From Halonatronomonas betaini (GTDB lineage: Bacteria > Bacillota > Halanaerobiia > Halanaerobiales > Halarsenatibacteraceae), in assembly GCF_015666175.1 (NCBI RefSeq), contig NZ_JADPIE010000002.1:62001-126000 (forward strand): 64,000 bases of DNA, given 5' to 3'. Below the pieces are notes generated by a model, which saw only the letters and a list, made by a program, of their open reading frames with translations, was not told where the DNA came from and made no database searches. The first letter of the stretch is position 1; every line of letters begins with the position of its first letter. The translations under genes were made by a program, and so were the position numbers. Positions 33,128 through 46,269 of the stretch are shown here, in pieces.

Positions 33128-34156
33128 TTATGTTACTTTAATATTTTTCAAAGCCTGATGTCCATAGGATTTGAATTCTATGCTGGCATTGCCGGCCTTT
33201 TGAGGGATAAGTGTTCCATTTTGATTGATTTTTATAATCTCTGGATTAAGTGATTTGAACTCTCCCTCTAAAGCTGACATTTTAAACTTGCTATCGAAGG
33301 TTACAATAGGATTAATCCTGATATTTGACGTGATAACCTCCGGGCCAGCCAGGTCAACCTGTTTGATTTTTCCGATGTCTCCGTAAAAGTAAAGGAGTGG
33401 GCAATAGACTCTGGCTGCCCAGGCTGTTTCACTGTGGATAGCTCCAGGGACCTGATAGTAAATTAAATCGAGCTTTGAATTATTTTTTAAATCTTTCAGT
33501 CGGGAGATAACCTTTTCATTAAAGGCCATAAATTTCCCCTCTTCCTCACCTGTATCGAGCCAGATTTTAGTATCAAGGTTATTATATTGATAGGAGTTAA
33601 GTTTTTTAAGGGGAGAAGTTCTGCCCCACCAGAATGATGGGGACATAACTGCAAGTTTTGAAAATAGGTCTCTATTTCTTAAACCAATATTAAAGGTCAC
33701 TAAGCCCCCCATTGAAGAGCCCATCAGTGCTGTATTTTCTGGTCCCTCTTTTACCCGGTAATTTTCAGCTATATAAGGCATTAGTTCGCCAGTTAAGAAT
33801 TTCTCATATTTATGGCCCCGGGCTTTTACTCTTTCATTTTTGAAATATCCGTTCCGATGAGCATATTCACTTAATCTCTCTTCGCCCATATTATCGATAG
33901 CAACAATGATTATCTCCTCTATTAAACCTTCTTTAATCATATAATCTGTAGTTTTATGGAGATCCCATGATTCTCCAGAGTAAGACTCTTCACCATGAAA
34001 GACATTCTGGCCATCATGGACATATAAGACTGGATAATATTTATTTTTTTGAGTTGAATATGAAGGCGGCAAATATATTCTTAGTTTCCGCTGATTATCC
34101 AGAACTTTAGAATAAAAATCTTCGATGATTTCTATATCTATCTTTTCTTTTGACAT
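33128..34156 (-). CDS. Esterase-D/enterochelin-esterase-like hydrolase with C-terminal Ig-like domain
   Basis: A 342-aa alpha/beta hydrolase. YPVLYVHDGQNVF (~43-55) is the oxyanion strand, TALMGSSMGGLV (~140) holds the nucleophilic Ser, and GAIHSETAW (~237) the His. Residues ~270-342 resemble a bacterial Ig-like (BIG2) domain (LNPEIIKINQNGTLIPQKAG). No signal peptide is visible. It is the last gene of a three-gene operon with another esterase and an ATP-grasp ligase. Substrate unknown; the family cleaves esters of peptides, sugars or siderophores. Confidence 0.82.
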   Translation of the reverse strand: MSKEKIDIEIIEDFYSKVLDNQRKLRIYLPPSYSTQKNKYYPVLYVHDGQNVFHGEESYSGESWDLHKTTDYMIKEGLIEEIIIVAIDNMGEERLSEYAHRNGYFKNERVKARGHKYEKFLTGELMPYIAENYRVKEGPENTALMGSSMGGLVTFNIGLRNRDLFSKLAVMSPSFWWGRTSPLKKLNSYQYNNLDTKIWLDTGEEEGKFMAFNEKVISRLKDLKNNSKLDLIYYQVPGAIHSETAWAARVYCPLLYFYGDIGKIKQVDLAGPEVITSNIRINPIVTFDSKFKMSALEGEFKSLNPEIIKINQNGTLIPQKAGNASIEFKSYGHQALKNIKVT

Positions 34157-34267
34157 GAAAAAACCCCTTGCCTGCAGTTATTGTATATTTTTAAAGTAAT
34201 AATTTCTCAATATCTGATAAATAGTGGCCGCAATAATTACTTTCACTTAGTTTAATCTTTTATATAG

Positions 34268-35017
34268 TTAAATAATGCCGCTTTCTTTAAGCTTCCCTAA
34301 AAAATAGGGCATCTGCTCTCTCCAGCCGGTCCAATCATGATCTACATCATAACCCCAGTAGTCAAACCAGGCCGGTAGATCCTTTTCAGCAAAAATTGTA
34401 TCCAGGAGCCTGGTATCTCTTAAAGTATCTTCTTCCCACCTGCCCTGACCGGCACAGACTATAAGGTTGTTTTTATGATAATGGTTGAGGTACCATTCAT
34501 CTTTTAGCTCTTTCAGATAGTCTACAGGAGAATTCAGATAAACTTCTGCATCCATATAACCGCCGGTAAAGAATCTTGCATCATAAATTCCACTTAAGGC
34601 TATGGCCGTATCAAAGGCATCAGGATGCTGCAGGTAAAAGTTCAGGGCATGGAAAGCGCCCATGCTGCAGCCGGTGGCGATTAATCCTCCCTGCCAGTTA
34701 GAATGATATTTAATCAGGGGCAGCAGTTCATCAATGATATATCTATCATAATTGTTGTGGATTACTGCCATATCATGGGGATGCAGGCCATGATTTAGCC
34801 AGGATTCAGAATCAACACTGCTGGCAGCATAGACTGTTATTTCTCCATTTTCAATAAATGGCCAGATAACATCAATCATGTTGAAATCTTCGTATTCATG
34901 GAAGCTGCCTCCAGATGAAGGAAAGACAAGCATTGGTTTACCAGTATGTCCATAAATTTTAAAGGGCATTTCTCTATTTAAATGTGAACTATAAAAACTT
35001 CTATATTCTATATGCAT
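34268..35017 (-). CDS. Esterase-like alpha/beta hydrolase
   Basis: A 249-aa cytoplasmic hydrolase of the putative-esterase family. VFPSSGGSFHEYED (~31-44) replaces the usual HGG oxyanion loop, ATGCSMGAFHAL (~113) holds the Ser, and the DHDWTGWREQMP segment (~229) the His. It lies 18 bp past the ATP-grasp gene and 111 bp before the second esterase, all on the minus strand. The pairing with an ATP-grasp ligase suggests the esterases act on a peptide-like or acylated product. Confidence 0.8.
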   Translation of the reverse strand: MHIEYRSFYSSHLNREMPFKIYGHTGKPMLVFPSSGGSFHEYEDFNMIDVIWPFIENGEITVYAASSVDSESWLNHGLHPHDMAVIHNNYDRYIIDELLPLIKYHSNWQGGLIATGCSMGAFHALNFYLQHPDAFDTAIALSGIYDARFFTGGYMDAEVYLNSPVDYLKELKDEWYLNHYHKNNLIVCAGQGRWEEDTLRDTRLLDTIFAEKDLPAWFDYWGYDVDHDWTGWREQMPYFLGKLKESGII

Positions 35018-35035
35018 TCTACTTGTTGCTCCCCC

Positions 35036-36196
35036 CTAAACCTTCTCCAGTATATAGTTGACTGCTTCTTTGCCTAATTCAAGATCTTCAGTTCTTAAAA
35101 TGATTCCGTAATCTCCAATTGCCGGTGCCAGGATAGGTGCTATACCCTGATGCAGAACAATATTGTCACCATATTCATCTAAAACATCTGAAAGTGAATG
35201 TCTATAGTTGATAAAATTCTTTCTGCCGATATAGAAACAGTTGTATTTTCTACTTATCTCGGCGTCAAAGAGGTTATCTTTAACTACTTTGCCATACTGT
35301 CTGTAAATATCAATATCATTGGCATAATTAAACATATCCAGAGTTAATCCTCCAGGCGGGCGAATATTTACTTCCAGGGCAACAATGCTGCCATCACTCT
35401 TTTTAAAATACTCAAAATGAAAAAATCTCTCTTTAATATCAAAAGCCTCTAGAGTTTTCAAACCTGCCTCTACTATCTCATGAGGCAGTTCCTTTGGGAT
35501 ATAATAAAATAAATCCAGGCCATAATTTACTGCTTCCATGATTCCACCGCTATAGATTAAAGATGATGAGAAAACAGGATTGCCTTCTGCATCTATCAGG
35601 CCATCAAAGGTATAGATATCGCCTTCTACATATTCTTCCATGATATAATCAGTATCTGATTTTTTCTCAAAAAAGTTAATCAGGTCTGATTGTTTTTTCA
35701 ATTTATAGGTATCAACGGCCCCGACTCCGTTATCAGGCTTTACTATGACCGGATAATCTACTTCTGCAATGAATTCTTCAGCTTCTTCGATTTGATTAAT
35801 AATTTTGCCCCGGGCTGTATTTAAACCTGCCTGATTAAAGACTTCCTTCATCTTTGATTTATATTTCATTGGTTTAATTTCATCAATTTTTAGACCTGGA
35901 ACGTTAAAATCTGTTCTTAATTTTGCATCTGTTTCCAGCCAGTATTCATTATGGGATTCAATCCGGTCAATTTTGCCATACTTTGATGTGAAATACCCGC
36001 AGGCTCTAATTAGCTGTGGATAATCCTCCATCTCATCAACTCTGTAATACTCTGTCAGTGAATCTTTTAATTCTGGACTTAAACTGTCATAAGTTGAATC
36101 ACCAACACCAAGAACATTAACTCCTGCTTCCTTTAATCCCTGACAGAATTTATAAAAGTTATCAGGGAAATAAGGGGATAAAAAAATATAATTCAT
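35036..36196 (-). CDS. ATP-grasp ligase (carboxylate-amine ligase type)
   Basis: A 386-aa enzyme. The N-terminal ~110 residues are a Rossmann-like pre-ATP-grasp domain (YIFLSPYFPDNFYKFC). The ATP-grasp core includes YPVIVKPDNGVGAVDTYKL (~150), IMEEYVEGDIYTFDGLID (~193) and the metal-binding ALEVNIRPPGG (~285). Such ligases form amide or thioester bonds from a carboxylate through an acyl phosphate. It is the first gene of the ATP-grasp/esterase/esterase operon, with a GGAATG-type site and divergent from the RraA-like gene. Confidence 0.85.
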   Translation of the reverse strand: MNYIFLSPYFPDNFYKFCQGLKEAGVNVLGVGDSTYDSLSPELKDSLTEYYRVDEMEDYPQLIRACGYFTSKYGKIDRIESHNEYWLETDAKLRTDFNVPGLKIDEIKPMKYKSKMKEVFNQAGLNTARGKIINQIEEAEEFIAEVDYPVIVKPDNGVGAVDTYKLKKQSDLINFFEKKSDTDYIMEEYVEGDIYTFDGLIDAEGNPVFSSSLIYSGGIMEAVNYGLDLFYYIPKELPHEIVEAGLKTLEAFDIKERFFHFEYFKKSDGSIVALEVNIRPPGGLTLDMFNYANDIDIYRQYGKVVKDNLFDAEISRKYNCFYIGRKNFINYRHSLSDVLDEYGDNIVLHQGIAPILAPAIGDYGIILRTEDLELGKEAVNYILEKV

Positions 36197-36484
36197 ATTA
36201 TCATTCCTTTCTCTACTCGACTTCTCAGCTACTCTTGTATTGCTTGCTTATTAAAGGAAGAATAATTATTAATAAGTTATGTTATTTTATCATTTTAAAT
36301 TACTGTTGTAAAATGTCTGAATTTTCATCTCTATATTTTTAATCTACCGAAAGATTTGTAGTTTATAATATAGCGAATCGATAATATAAAATAATATGAC
36401 TGAAATAAGACCTGGATATTACTGAATTATGACTAATAGGCTTTAGTTAAGTGATATAATAAAGCTTAAAGGAGGCGAATTAAA

Positions 36485-37237
36485 ATGAGTAGAAAGAGAC
36501 TTGAATATAATGAGCTCCTGCAATTGAAAAAGTTTGATACTCCAACTATTTTTAATGGATGGTCAGCTATGACAGATCATGATATTACTAAAGAATGTTT
36601 AAATTTAGAAGAAACCAGGGATTTTATGCCTGAAATGGGGCCAATGGTAGGTTATGCAGTTACTGTTGTAATAGAGCCGAGCAATCCTGAACATTTTGAG
36701 AATAGTTATGAAACCTGGAGTAAATATGCTGAATTTGTGGCAAGTATTCCTTTTCCTGGGATAGTAATTATTCAGGATCTTGATAAACCAAATGTTATTG
36801 GTTCATTGTGGCACGAAATGAATTTTGAACTTCATAAAGTTTTCAGATGTGTTGGTACTATTACAGACGGAGCTATTAAAGATTTAGATGGAATGAAAAA
36901 AGTAGGTTTTAAAGCACTTGCCAGAAGGTTGTGCGTTAGTAATGCTTATGTAACTCCTATACGCTGGGATTGTGAAGTTGAAGTTTTCGGTTGTTCTATT
37001 AAACCAGGACAATTAATTCATGCAGATAAACATGGATTTTTAGCTATTCCTGAAGAAGATGAAATAAACCTGCTTGAAGCTGTTGAGTTTATGAATGAAA
37101 TACGATGTAATTCAGATGAGAACTTGCTTAAAGCCGTTAAAGATGTCAAAGGTAAAAACAATGATGAGATTCTGGCTGCTATTGATAAAGCAAATGCTTA
37201 TACTTCTAAAGCAATAAGAGATAAGTATGGTAGATAA
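36485..37237 (+). CDS. RraA-like / HMG-aldolase-fold protein
   Basis: A 250-aa RraA-family protein. Family traits are the FDTPTIFNGWSAM opening (~17), a central GSLWHEM (~101), GTITDGAIKDLDGM (~123) with the conserved Asp, and the closing PGQLIHADKHGFLAIP (~175-190). Members are either RNase E regulators or class II aldolases on 4-hydroxy-4-methyl-2-oxoglutarate-like acids; in Firmicutes sugar clusters the second role is likelier. It is followed by the alcohol dehydrogenase 188 bp away on the same strand. Confidence 0.82.
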   Translation: MSRKRLEYNELLQLKKFDTPTIFNGWSAMTDHDITKECLNLEETRDFMPEMGPMVGYAVTVVIEPSNPEHFENSYETWSKYAEFVASIPFPGIVIIQDLDKPNVIGSLWHEMNFELHKVFRCVGTITDGAIKDLDGMKKVGFKALARRLCVSNAYVTPIRWDCEVEVFGCSIKPGQLIHADKHGFLAIPEEDEINLLEAVEFMNEIRCNSDENLLKAVKDVKGKNNDEILAAIDKANAYTSKAIRDKYGR

Positions 37238-37425
37238 TAAGATATTAATAGACACTATTGATATAAAAGCTTAAGAATAAGTTTACTCTTTTAGGATTAA
37301 AAATTATTATTTTCACAAAAATTTTAATAGTTAAACTTTAATTATTTAGTTGATAATAGATATATTTGATGTTACACTGTGTCCAAGATAAATAATTATT
37401 TCACAATTAATCTGGGAGGGGTACT

Positions 37426-38517
37426 ATGTCTAATAAATTAACTACTAAATCTACACAAGTTAAATCTTTTGCAATGAAGCAGGTTGGTGAAGTTGGATGG
37501 ATTGAAAAAGAAGTTGAAACATGTGGAGATTATGATGCTCTTCTAAAGCCGATTGCTGTATCACCATGTACATCGGATATTCATACTGTATATTCTGGAG
37601 CCATTGGAGAAAGACGAAATCTGGTACTTGGTCATGAAGCCATTGGTGAAATTATTGAAGTTGGTAAAAAAGTTGAAGACTTTAAGCCAGGAGATAAAGT
37701 TATAGTTCCAGCTATTACACCGGATTGGAATAGCCTGGATATTCAGGATAAAAGTCATCAGCATGCAGGGGGTATGCTTTCAGGATTTAGGTTTGCTAAT
37801 TTAAAAAATGGCGTTTTTAGTGAATGCTTTCACGTTAATCATGCTGATTTAAACTTAGCCCACCTTCATAAAGAAATTTCTACTGAATCTGCTTTAATGT
37901 TAACTGATATGGTGACAACTGGACTTCATGGTTCTGAGCTTGCTAAAATAGGTTTAGGAGATACTGTAGCGGTTATTGGAATAGGTCCAGTTGGATTAAT
38001 GGCCGTTGCCGGAGCAAAATTAAGAGGTGCTTCAAGAATATTTGGGGTTGGTAGCAGAGAAATATGTGTAAATCTTGCTAAAGAGTATGGAATGACAGAT
38101 CATATTAATTATAAAAATGGTGATATTGGGGATCAAATTATGGCTGCCACTAAGGAAAAAGGTGTGGATGCTACAATAGTGGCAGGAGGCCATAGTGATA
38201 TTTTAAAAAATGCTGTGAAAATAACAAAACCTACTGGAACAATAGCAAACCTGGTTTATTTTGATGATGATGATGAGATTCCACTTCCACGACTAGACTG
38301 GGGAAATGGAATGGCACACAAGGATATAAGAGGTGGATTATGTCCAGGTGGCAGAATCAGAATGGAAAAGCTAAGTGATCTTGTATTATATAATAGATTG
38401 GACCCTGGTAAATTAATTACTCATAGATTTTATGGATTTAATGAAATTGAAACTGCATTTAAATTAATGAAAGATAAACCTAGAGATCTTGTAAAACCTA
38501 TAGTTATGTTAAATTAA
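37426..38517 (+). CDS. NADP-dependent secondary alcohol dehydrogenase (TBADH type)
   Basis: A 363-aa zinc alcohol dehydrogenase very like the Thermoanaerobacter/Clostridium secondary ADHs, with an 11-residue N-terminal extension. Zinc ligands are Cys48 (SPCTSDIH), His70 (GHE) and Asp161 (LTDMVTTG). The coenzyme site has GIGPVGLMAV and then GSR at 209-211, with Tyr at ~229, the set that selects NADP. CxG(G)GLCPGGRIRMEKL near the end is also typical. It interconverts ketones such as acetone or butanone and secondary alcohols. The ATG follows GGGAGGGG. Confidence 0.93.
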   Translation: MSNKLTTKSTQVKSFAMKQVGEVGWIEKEVETCGDYDALLKPIAVSPCTSDIHTVYSGAIGERRNLVLGHEAIGEIIEVGKKVEDFKPGDKVIVPAITPDWNSLDIQDKSHQHAGGMLSGFRFANLKNGVFSECFHVNHADLNLAHLHKEISTESALMLTDMVTTGLHGSELAKIGLGDTVAVIGIGPVGLMAVAGAKLRGASRIFGVGSREICVNLAKEYGMTDHINYKNGDIGDQIMAATKEKGVDATIVAGGHSDILKNAVKITKPTGTIANLVYFDDDDEIPLPRLDWGNGMAHKDIRGGLCPGGRIRMEKLSDLVLYNRLDPGKLITHRFYGFNEIETAFKLMKDKPRDLVKPIVMLN

Positions 38518-38569
38518 AAATTTTAAATTTGTATTATTAAGATTTACTTTTTATTAAGACTATACATGC

Positions 38570-38604
38570 AAAAGCCAGGGATATAAAATCTATCCCTGGC
38601 TAAT
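38570..38604. terminator. Bidirectional terminator between ADH and TS-like genes
   Basis: AGCCAGGGATA / TATCCCTGGCT perfect stem with a 7-base loop, A4 on the left and T4 on the right, between convergent genes. Confidence 0.88.
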
Positions 38605-38642
38605 TTTATTGATCAGAGCTTAATATCTCTGGTTTTTTTAGT

Positions 38643-39422
38643 TTAAATTTGTTGAAATTTATTGATATCTTCCGAGGACCAGGTTTTCTCGTCCCAGTCT
38701 CTTGACTCAAGTTGTTTTAAAGTGGTTTTAACTTCTTCATAATAGGCTCCATTGATATGAAGGCTATCAACTATATGACAGTAGCTGCCTATCGGAATGG
38801 CCAGTTTATCTGCCACATATTGCTGAATAGTAAAAAATCCTAGCATATTAGAAAAATTAGCTTTAAATAAGTCGTTACTGCACATATAAAGGTTCATATT
38901 TAGCTTATCATCTACTATTCTAAACCAGAGCCTGATTAGGTCTGGCGAAAGCTTATTCCTGCCAGGATCAATCTTTGGATTCCAGAGAGTGGCCTGGGCT
39001 TTTTTGGAATAACCTGCCCTTTTAAGTTCTTCGATTACATATTCAATCTGGTTGACCCCTTCTTTTGTGCCATCAGGGCTATTACTTTCAGCTGATTTCT
39101 CTCCATAGCTATCCTGATAACTAATTAAGCGATTAGTATAGCTGTCTTCTACAGGGTCAGACTGATTAGTTTTCATGAGACCATCTTTAATACCATTTAC
39201 ATAATCCAGGAGGTCTCCTATTCCCATTGGAAATCCAGCCCGATGATATTTAGGTTCTCTTTCAGGTTCTTTAACGACCAGCATGGCAGTAATATCTTTA
39301 GATGGTGGGTCTGTTTCATCTTCATAGTCAGTTCTAATTTCAACGCCAGATTCCCAACAAATTTTCAAGGCTTTTTCCCAGACTTCAGGAAAAGTCTGGC
39401 CTTCAATTAATTTATATTCCAT
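38643..39422 (-). CDS. Thymidylate-synthase-fold protein lacking catalytic Cys
   Basis: A 259-aa protein of the archaeal/bacterial short thymidylate synthase family: TDYEDETDPPSKD (~31), YSKKAQATLWNP (~138), CSNDLFKANFSNM (181-193) and the YCHIVDSLHI segment (214-223). The family carries PC at the nucleophile position and MRSND for phosphate binding. Here the nucleophile position is Asp161 (SPDLIRLW) and the Arg is Cys181. Asp184, Asn192 and His222 are kept. Methyl transfer to dUMP by the normal Cys mechanism would therefore not work. It is monocistronic with a GGGAGG site. The substrate is unknown. Confidence 0.78.
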   Translation of the reverse strand: MEYKLIEGQTFPEVWEKALKICWESGVEIRTDYEDETDPPSKDITAMLVVKEPEREPKYHRAGFPMGIGDLLDYVNGIKDGLMKTNQSDPVEDSYTNRLISYQDSYGEKSAESNSPDGTKEGVNQIEYVIEELKRAGYSKKAQATLWNPKIDPGRNKLSPDLIRLWFRIVDDKLNMNLYMCSNDLFKANFSNMLGFFTIQQYVADKLAIPIGSYCHIVDSLHINGAYYEEVKTTLKQLESRDWDEKTWSSEDINKFQQI

Positions 39423-39542
39423 TGGTTAGCCTCCCTGGTTAATTAGATTTGATAAATTGCCTTTACTTATTATATTGAAGATATATTGAAATTATCCTTT
39501 ATAAAAATTCAATAAACTCTAATAGGCTTTATCTATAGCATT

Positions 39543-43486
<3,944 letters not shown>

Positions 43487-43621
43487 ATTTAGCTGCCCCT
43501 TAATGAGATTAAATTTTTTCAGTATTTATTCCTTATTAAATAGTTCAAGATAGTAGATTAATTACCTGCAATGATTACAAGAAAACTTTATAGATATAAT
43601 CCTTTTTTTATATGGTTTTTT

Positions 43622-43650
43622 AAAAAAACAGCCAGGGATGCTGGCTGCTT
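43622..43650 (-). terminator. Terminator of the kinase/aldolase/PFK cluster
   Basis: CAGCCAG / CTGGCTG hairpin with a T7 run on the minus strand, 62 bp past the kinase stop. Confidence 0.9.
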
Positions 43651-43711
43651 AAAATTTAAGATATTCAACTATTTTTGCAATGGACTTCAGTAATTTAATA
43701 TGATAAGTATA

Positions 43712-45193
43712 TCATACTGAATTGGCTTCAACAAATAGATGTTGATTGTTATCATATAATTTTTTATGAAATTTATATAGTTGATTATACTTTTTAGCTG
43801 ATTTTTTATCAGGTTCCAGGACTATTCTTTTTTTATGGTTGAATTCTATTGAGTTATAGTCATCATAGATACCCAGTGCTATAGCTCCTATCATGGCAGC
43901 TCCTAATGCTACCGCCTCTTCATTTTCATGAACTATTACTCTGGCATTAAATATATCGGCAAGCAACTGCATCCAGGGCTTTGACTGCGTAGCTCCCCCA
44001 TTTAAAATTATTTCATTACAGGTTGAGCTATCAGCTTCCAGAGCTTCTTTAATTGTTCTCATCCTGTATGAGATGCCTTCTATAGCTGCTTTTATTAGTT
44101 CCTTTTTAGAATGATTATAATCCAGACCAAATATAATTCCCCGGGCATCAGGATTCCAGTTAGGTGATCGTTCGCCAGTAAGAAAGGGTAGAAAAAATAA
44201 GTCTTTACTGCCAGTAGGTACCTCATCTATATACTGATCGATTAGTTTATAATAATCATCAGCAGATTCAAAGAAATTCTTTTTTATCCATTCTAAAACA
44301 ATGCCACCATTATTAATGGCCCCGCCAGGGAGATATGTATTTTCATCTAAAAGATAACACCAGATGCTTTGATTTTCAGCATCGATAACTGGTTTATCAG
44401 AAAAGACTCTGATTGCTCCACTTGTGCCCAGGGTAGCAGCAAATTGGTTTTCTGCTAATGCCCGTTCCCCTAAATTGGCTAATGGCCCATCACCTCCACC
44501 AACGACCAGGGATATACCTTTAAGTAATTCAGTATTTTTTATTTTATAAGTCTTGTAGATATCAACTAACCTGGATAGCTGGCTTTTACCGATTCCAAGA
44601 AAACTTAATAATTTATTATCCCATTTCTTATTATTGATATTTAATAATCCACTTCCACTTGCAACTGAATAATCTATAGAATATTTTTTAGTTAGCTTAT
44701 AGATAATAAATTCTTTAATACTGATAAATTTTTCTGCTTGATTAAAAATGTCCGTTTTATTTTGCTTAAACCAGAGGATTTTGGCCGGCAGATAAATAGA
44801 ATGATATGGGCAGCCTGTTCTGGAATAGACACTATTATTTTTATAAAATGCTTTAAAATCACCAGAGATATCCTTTGCTCTTGTGTCAGCCCAGGTTAAG
44901 CAATTTGTTAGAGGTTGATTATTTTCATCAACAATGATCATTGAATGAAGGGCAGAACTAAAAGATATAAATTCTACTTTAAAGTTAGAGTTATTACATT
45001 TCTGGATGACAGTTTCTAAAGTTTTAATAACTGAATTATATACCTCATCTGGATCAAGTTCAGCCTGATTTTTTTGATTGCTTATGAGGCTATATTTCTG
45101 CGATATTTTATCTATCTGTTTAAAATTTTTATCATAAATTACTGTTTTTACAGAGGAAGTTCCGATGTCAGATCCTATATAAACAGTTTTCAT
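43712..45193 (-). CDS. FGGY-family carbohydrate kinase (gluconokinase-like)
   Basis: A 493-aa sugar kinase. The phosphate-1 motif DIGTSSVKTVIYD (~9-21), LTWADTRA (~97), the catalytic-domain GGGDGPLANLGERAL (~235-250) and GTSGAIRV are present, with ILNGGATQSKPWMQLLADI (~395-413) near the end. The pattern is closest to Bacillus-type gluconate kinases, but xylulose or other sugars are possible. It follows the aldolase and PFK genes on the same strand, so the phosphorylated sugar may feed them. Confidence 0.85.
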   Translation of the reverse strand: MKTVYIGSDIGTSSVKTVIYDKNFKQIDKISQKYSLISNQKNQAELDPDEVYNSVIKTLETVIQKCNNSNFKVEFISFSSALHSMIIVDENNQPLTNCLTWADTRAKDISGDFKAFYKNNSVYSRTGCPYHSIYLPAKILWFKQNKTDIFNQAEKFISIKEFIIYKLTKKYSIDYSVASGSGLLNINNKKWDNKLLSFLGIGKSQLSRLVDIYKTYKIKNTELLKGISLVVGGGDGPLANLGERALAENQFAATLGTSGAIRVFSDKPVIDAENQSIWCYLLDENTYLPGGAINNGGIVLEWIKKNFFESADDYYKLIDQYIDEVPTGSKDLFFLPFLTGERSPNWNPDARGIIFGLDYNHSKKELIKAAIEGISYRMRTIKEALEADSSTCNEIILNGGATQSKPWMQLLADIFNARVIVHENEEAVALGAAMIGAIALGIYDDYNSIEFNHKKRIVLEPDKKSAKKYNQLYKFHKKLYDNNQHLFVEANSV

Positions 45194-45233
45194 TTTGATT
45201 GCCTCGCTTTCCTGAGATTATTTATATAATTTT

Positions 45234-45258
45234 AAAAGCCAGGGCAGATGCCCTGGCA
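45234..45258 (-). terminator. Hairpin after class I aldolase gene
   Basis: AGCCAGGGCA / TGCCCTGGCA stem with T4 on the minus strand, 28 bp past the aldolase stop. It may allow partial read-through into the kinase gene. Confidence 0.82.
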
Positions 45259-45285
45259 TGTTGGTTAATTAGTTAATTATAAAGT

Positions 45286-46173
45286 TTAAGTTATTGAGGC
45301 CTCATAAATCTTTTTAACTGCACCTTTTAAAATTCTGTCGAATTCTTCATCTGACTGATCGACGTGGAGATCCTGCAATAGCGCCCTGGAAAAACTGGCT
45401 ATCATGCCATGATTTTCACTGAGTCTAGTGGTGGCCTCTTCCTGACTATAGCCACCAGATAGGGCAACTACTCTTAAAACATGTGGGTCTTCAATGATTT
45501 CTTTATAAAAGTTCGGCTCTTCTGGCAGAGTAAGTTTGAACATTATTGTCTCTTCAGCATCTAATTTGGCCAGATTTTTAATAATCTCTTCTTTCATTAT
45601 CTTTTCGCATTCTACTTTCTCGTCACTATTAATATTGATTTCAGGCTCTAAAATAGGGATAAAGCCTGCTGCAAATATCTTTTTGCCATATTCAAATTGT
45701 TGCTCTACAATATCTTTGATTCCCTGCTTATTTGCAGAATGGATTACAGAACGCATCTTTGTACCGAAAATATTATGCTTCTTGGCTTTTTCAAGCAGGT
45801 CATCAAGCTCTTTCATCTCTGTCATCAACTGAACACCGTTTGCCTTATCCTCTTTACCTTCATCAACTTTCAGGATTGGTAGGATACCTTTATCTTCCCA
45901 GAGGTAATCTGCAGTATATTTGCCTTCCATCTTATTTTCCATGGTGTGTTTAAATAGAATTGTACCTAAAATATGATCAGAACTAAAAGAAGGACTGGTG
46001 ATAATTCTTGTCCGCATCTTATGAACTAACTCAAACATCTTCTCTGTACTATCGTACTCCGATTCAGGAATCCCATAGCCCTCTAATGCACCTGGTGTAC
46101 TACCACCACTTTGATCCAGAGCTGCTATAAAACCATCACCATTTTTCATTAAGTCTAACTGTTCTTTATTCAT
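45286..46173 (-). CDS. Class I fructose-bisphosphate aldolase
   Basis: A 295-aa aldolase of the bacterial class I type. [20 protein letters not shown] (~9-28) is the family opening; [11 protein letters not shown] (~98) and [17 protein letters not shown] (~136) carry the Schiff-base lysines region; [16 protein letters not shown] (~234) closes the barrel. It cleaves fructose-1,6-bisphosphate. An AAGGAGG site precedes the ATG. PFK lies 97 bp upstream, so both upper-glycolytic steps are in one cluster. Confidence 0.9.
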   Translation of the reverse strand: MNKEQLDLMKNGDGFIAALDQSGGSTPGALEGYGIPESEYDSTEKMFELVHKMRTRIITSPSFSSDHILGTILFKHTMENKMEGKYTADYLWEDKGILPILKVDEGKEDKANGVQLMTEMKELDDLLEKAKKHNIFGTKMRSVIHSANKQGIKDIVEQQFEYGKKIFAAGFIPILEPEININSDEKVECEKIMKEEIIKNLAKLDAEETIMFKLTLPEEPNFYKEIIEDPHVLRVVALSGGYSQEEATTRLSENHGMIASFSRALLQDLHVDQSDEEFDRILKGAVKKIYEASIT

Positions 46174-46269
46174 AAATAGCCTCCTTTTTTAATGTTTATT
46201 GACACTAACTATTGTACAATTATTATTATAAAAAAGATGTAGCATGATTACAAAATTTAGAATTAGGCC

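Noticed and set aside
43622-45258. Similar GCCAGGG/CCCTGGC hairpins (38570, 43622, 45234) as a mobile repeat
   Set aside because: Each is a terminator directly after a gene with a T-run; shared GC-rich stems are expected.
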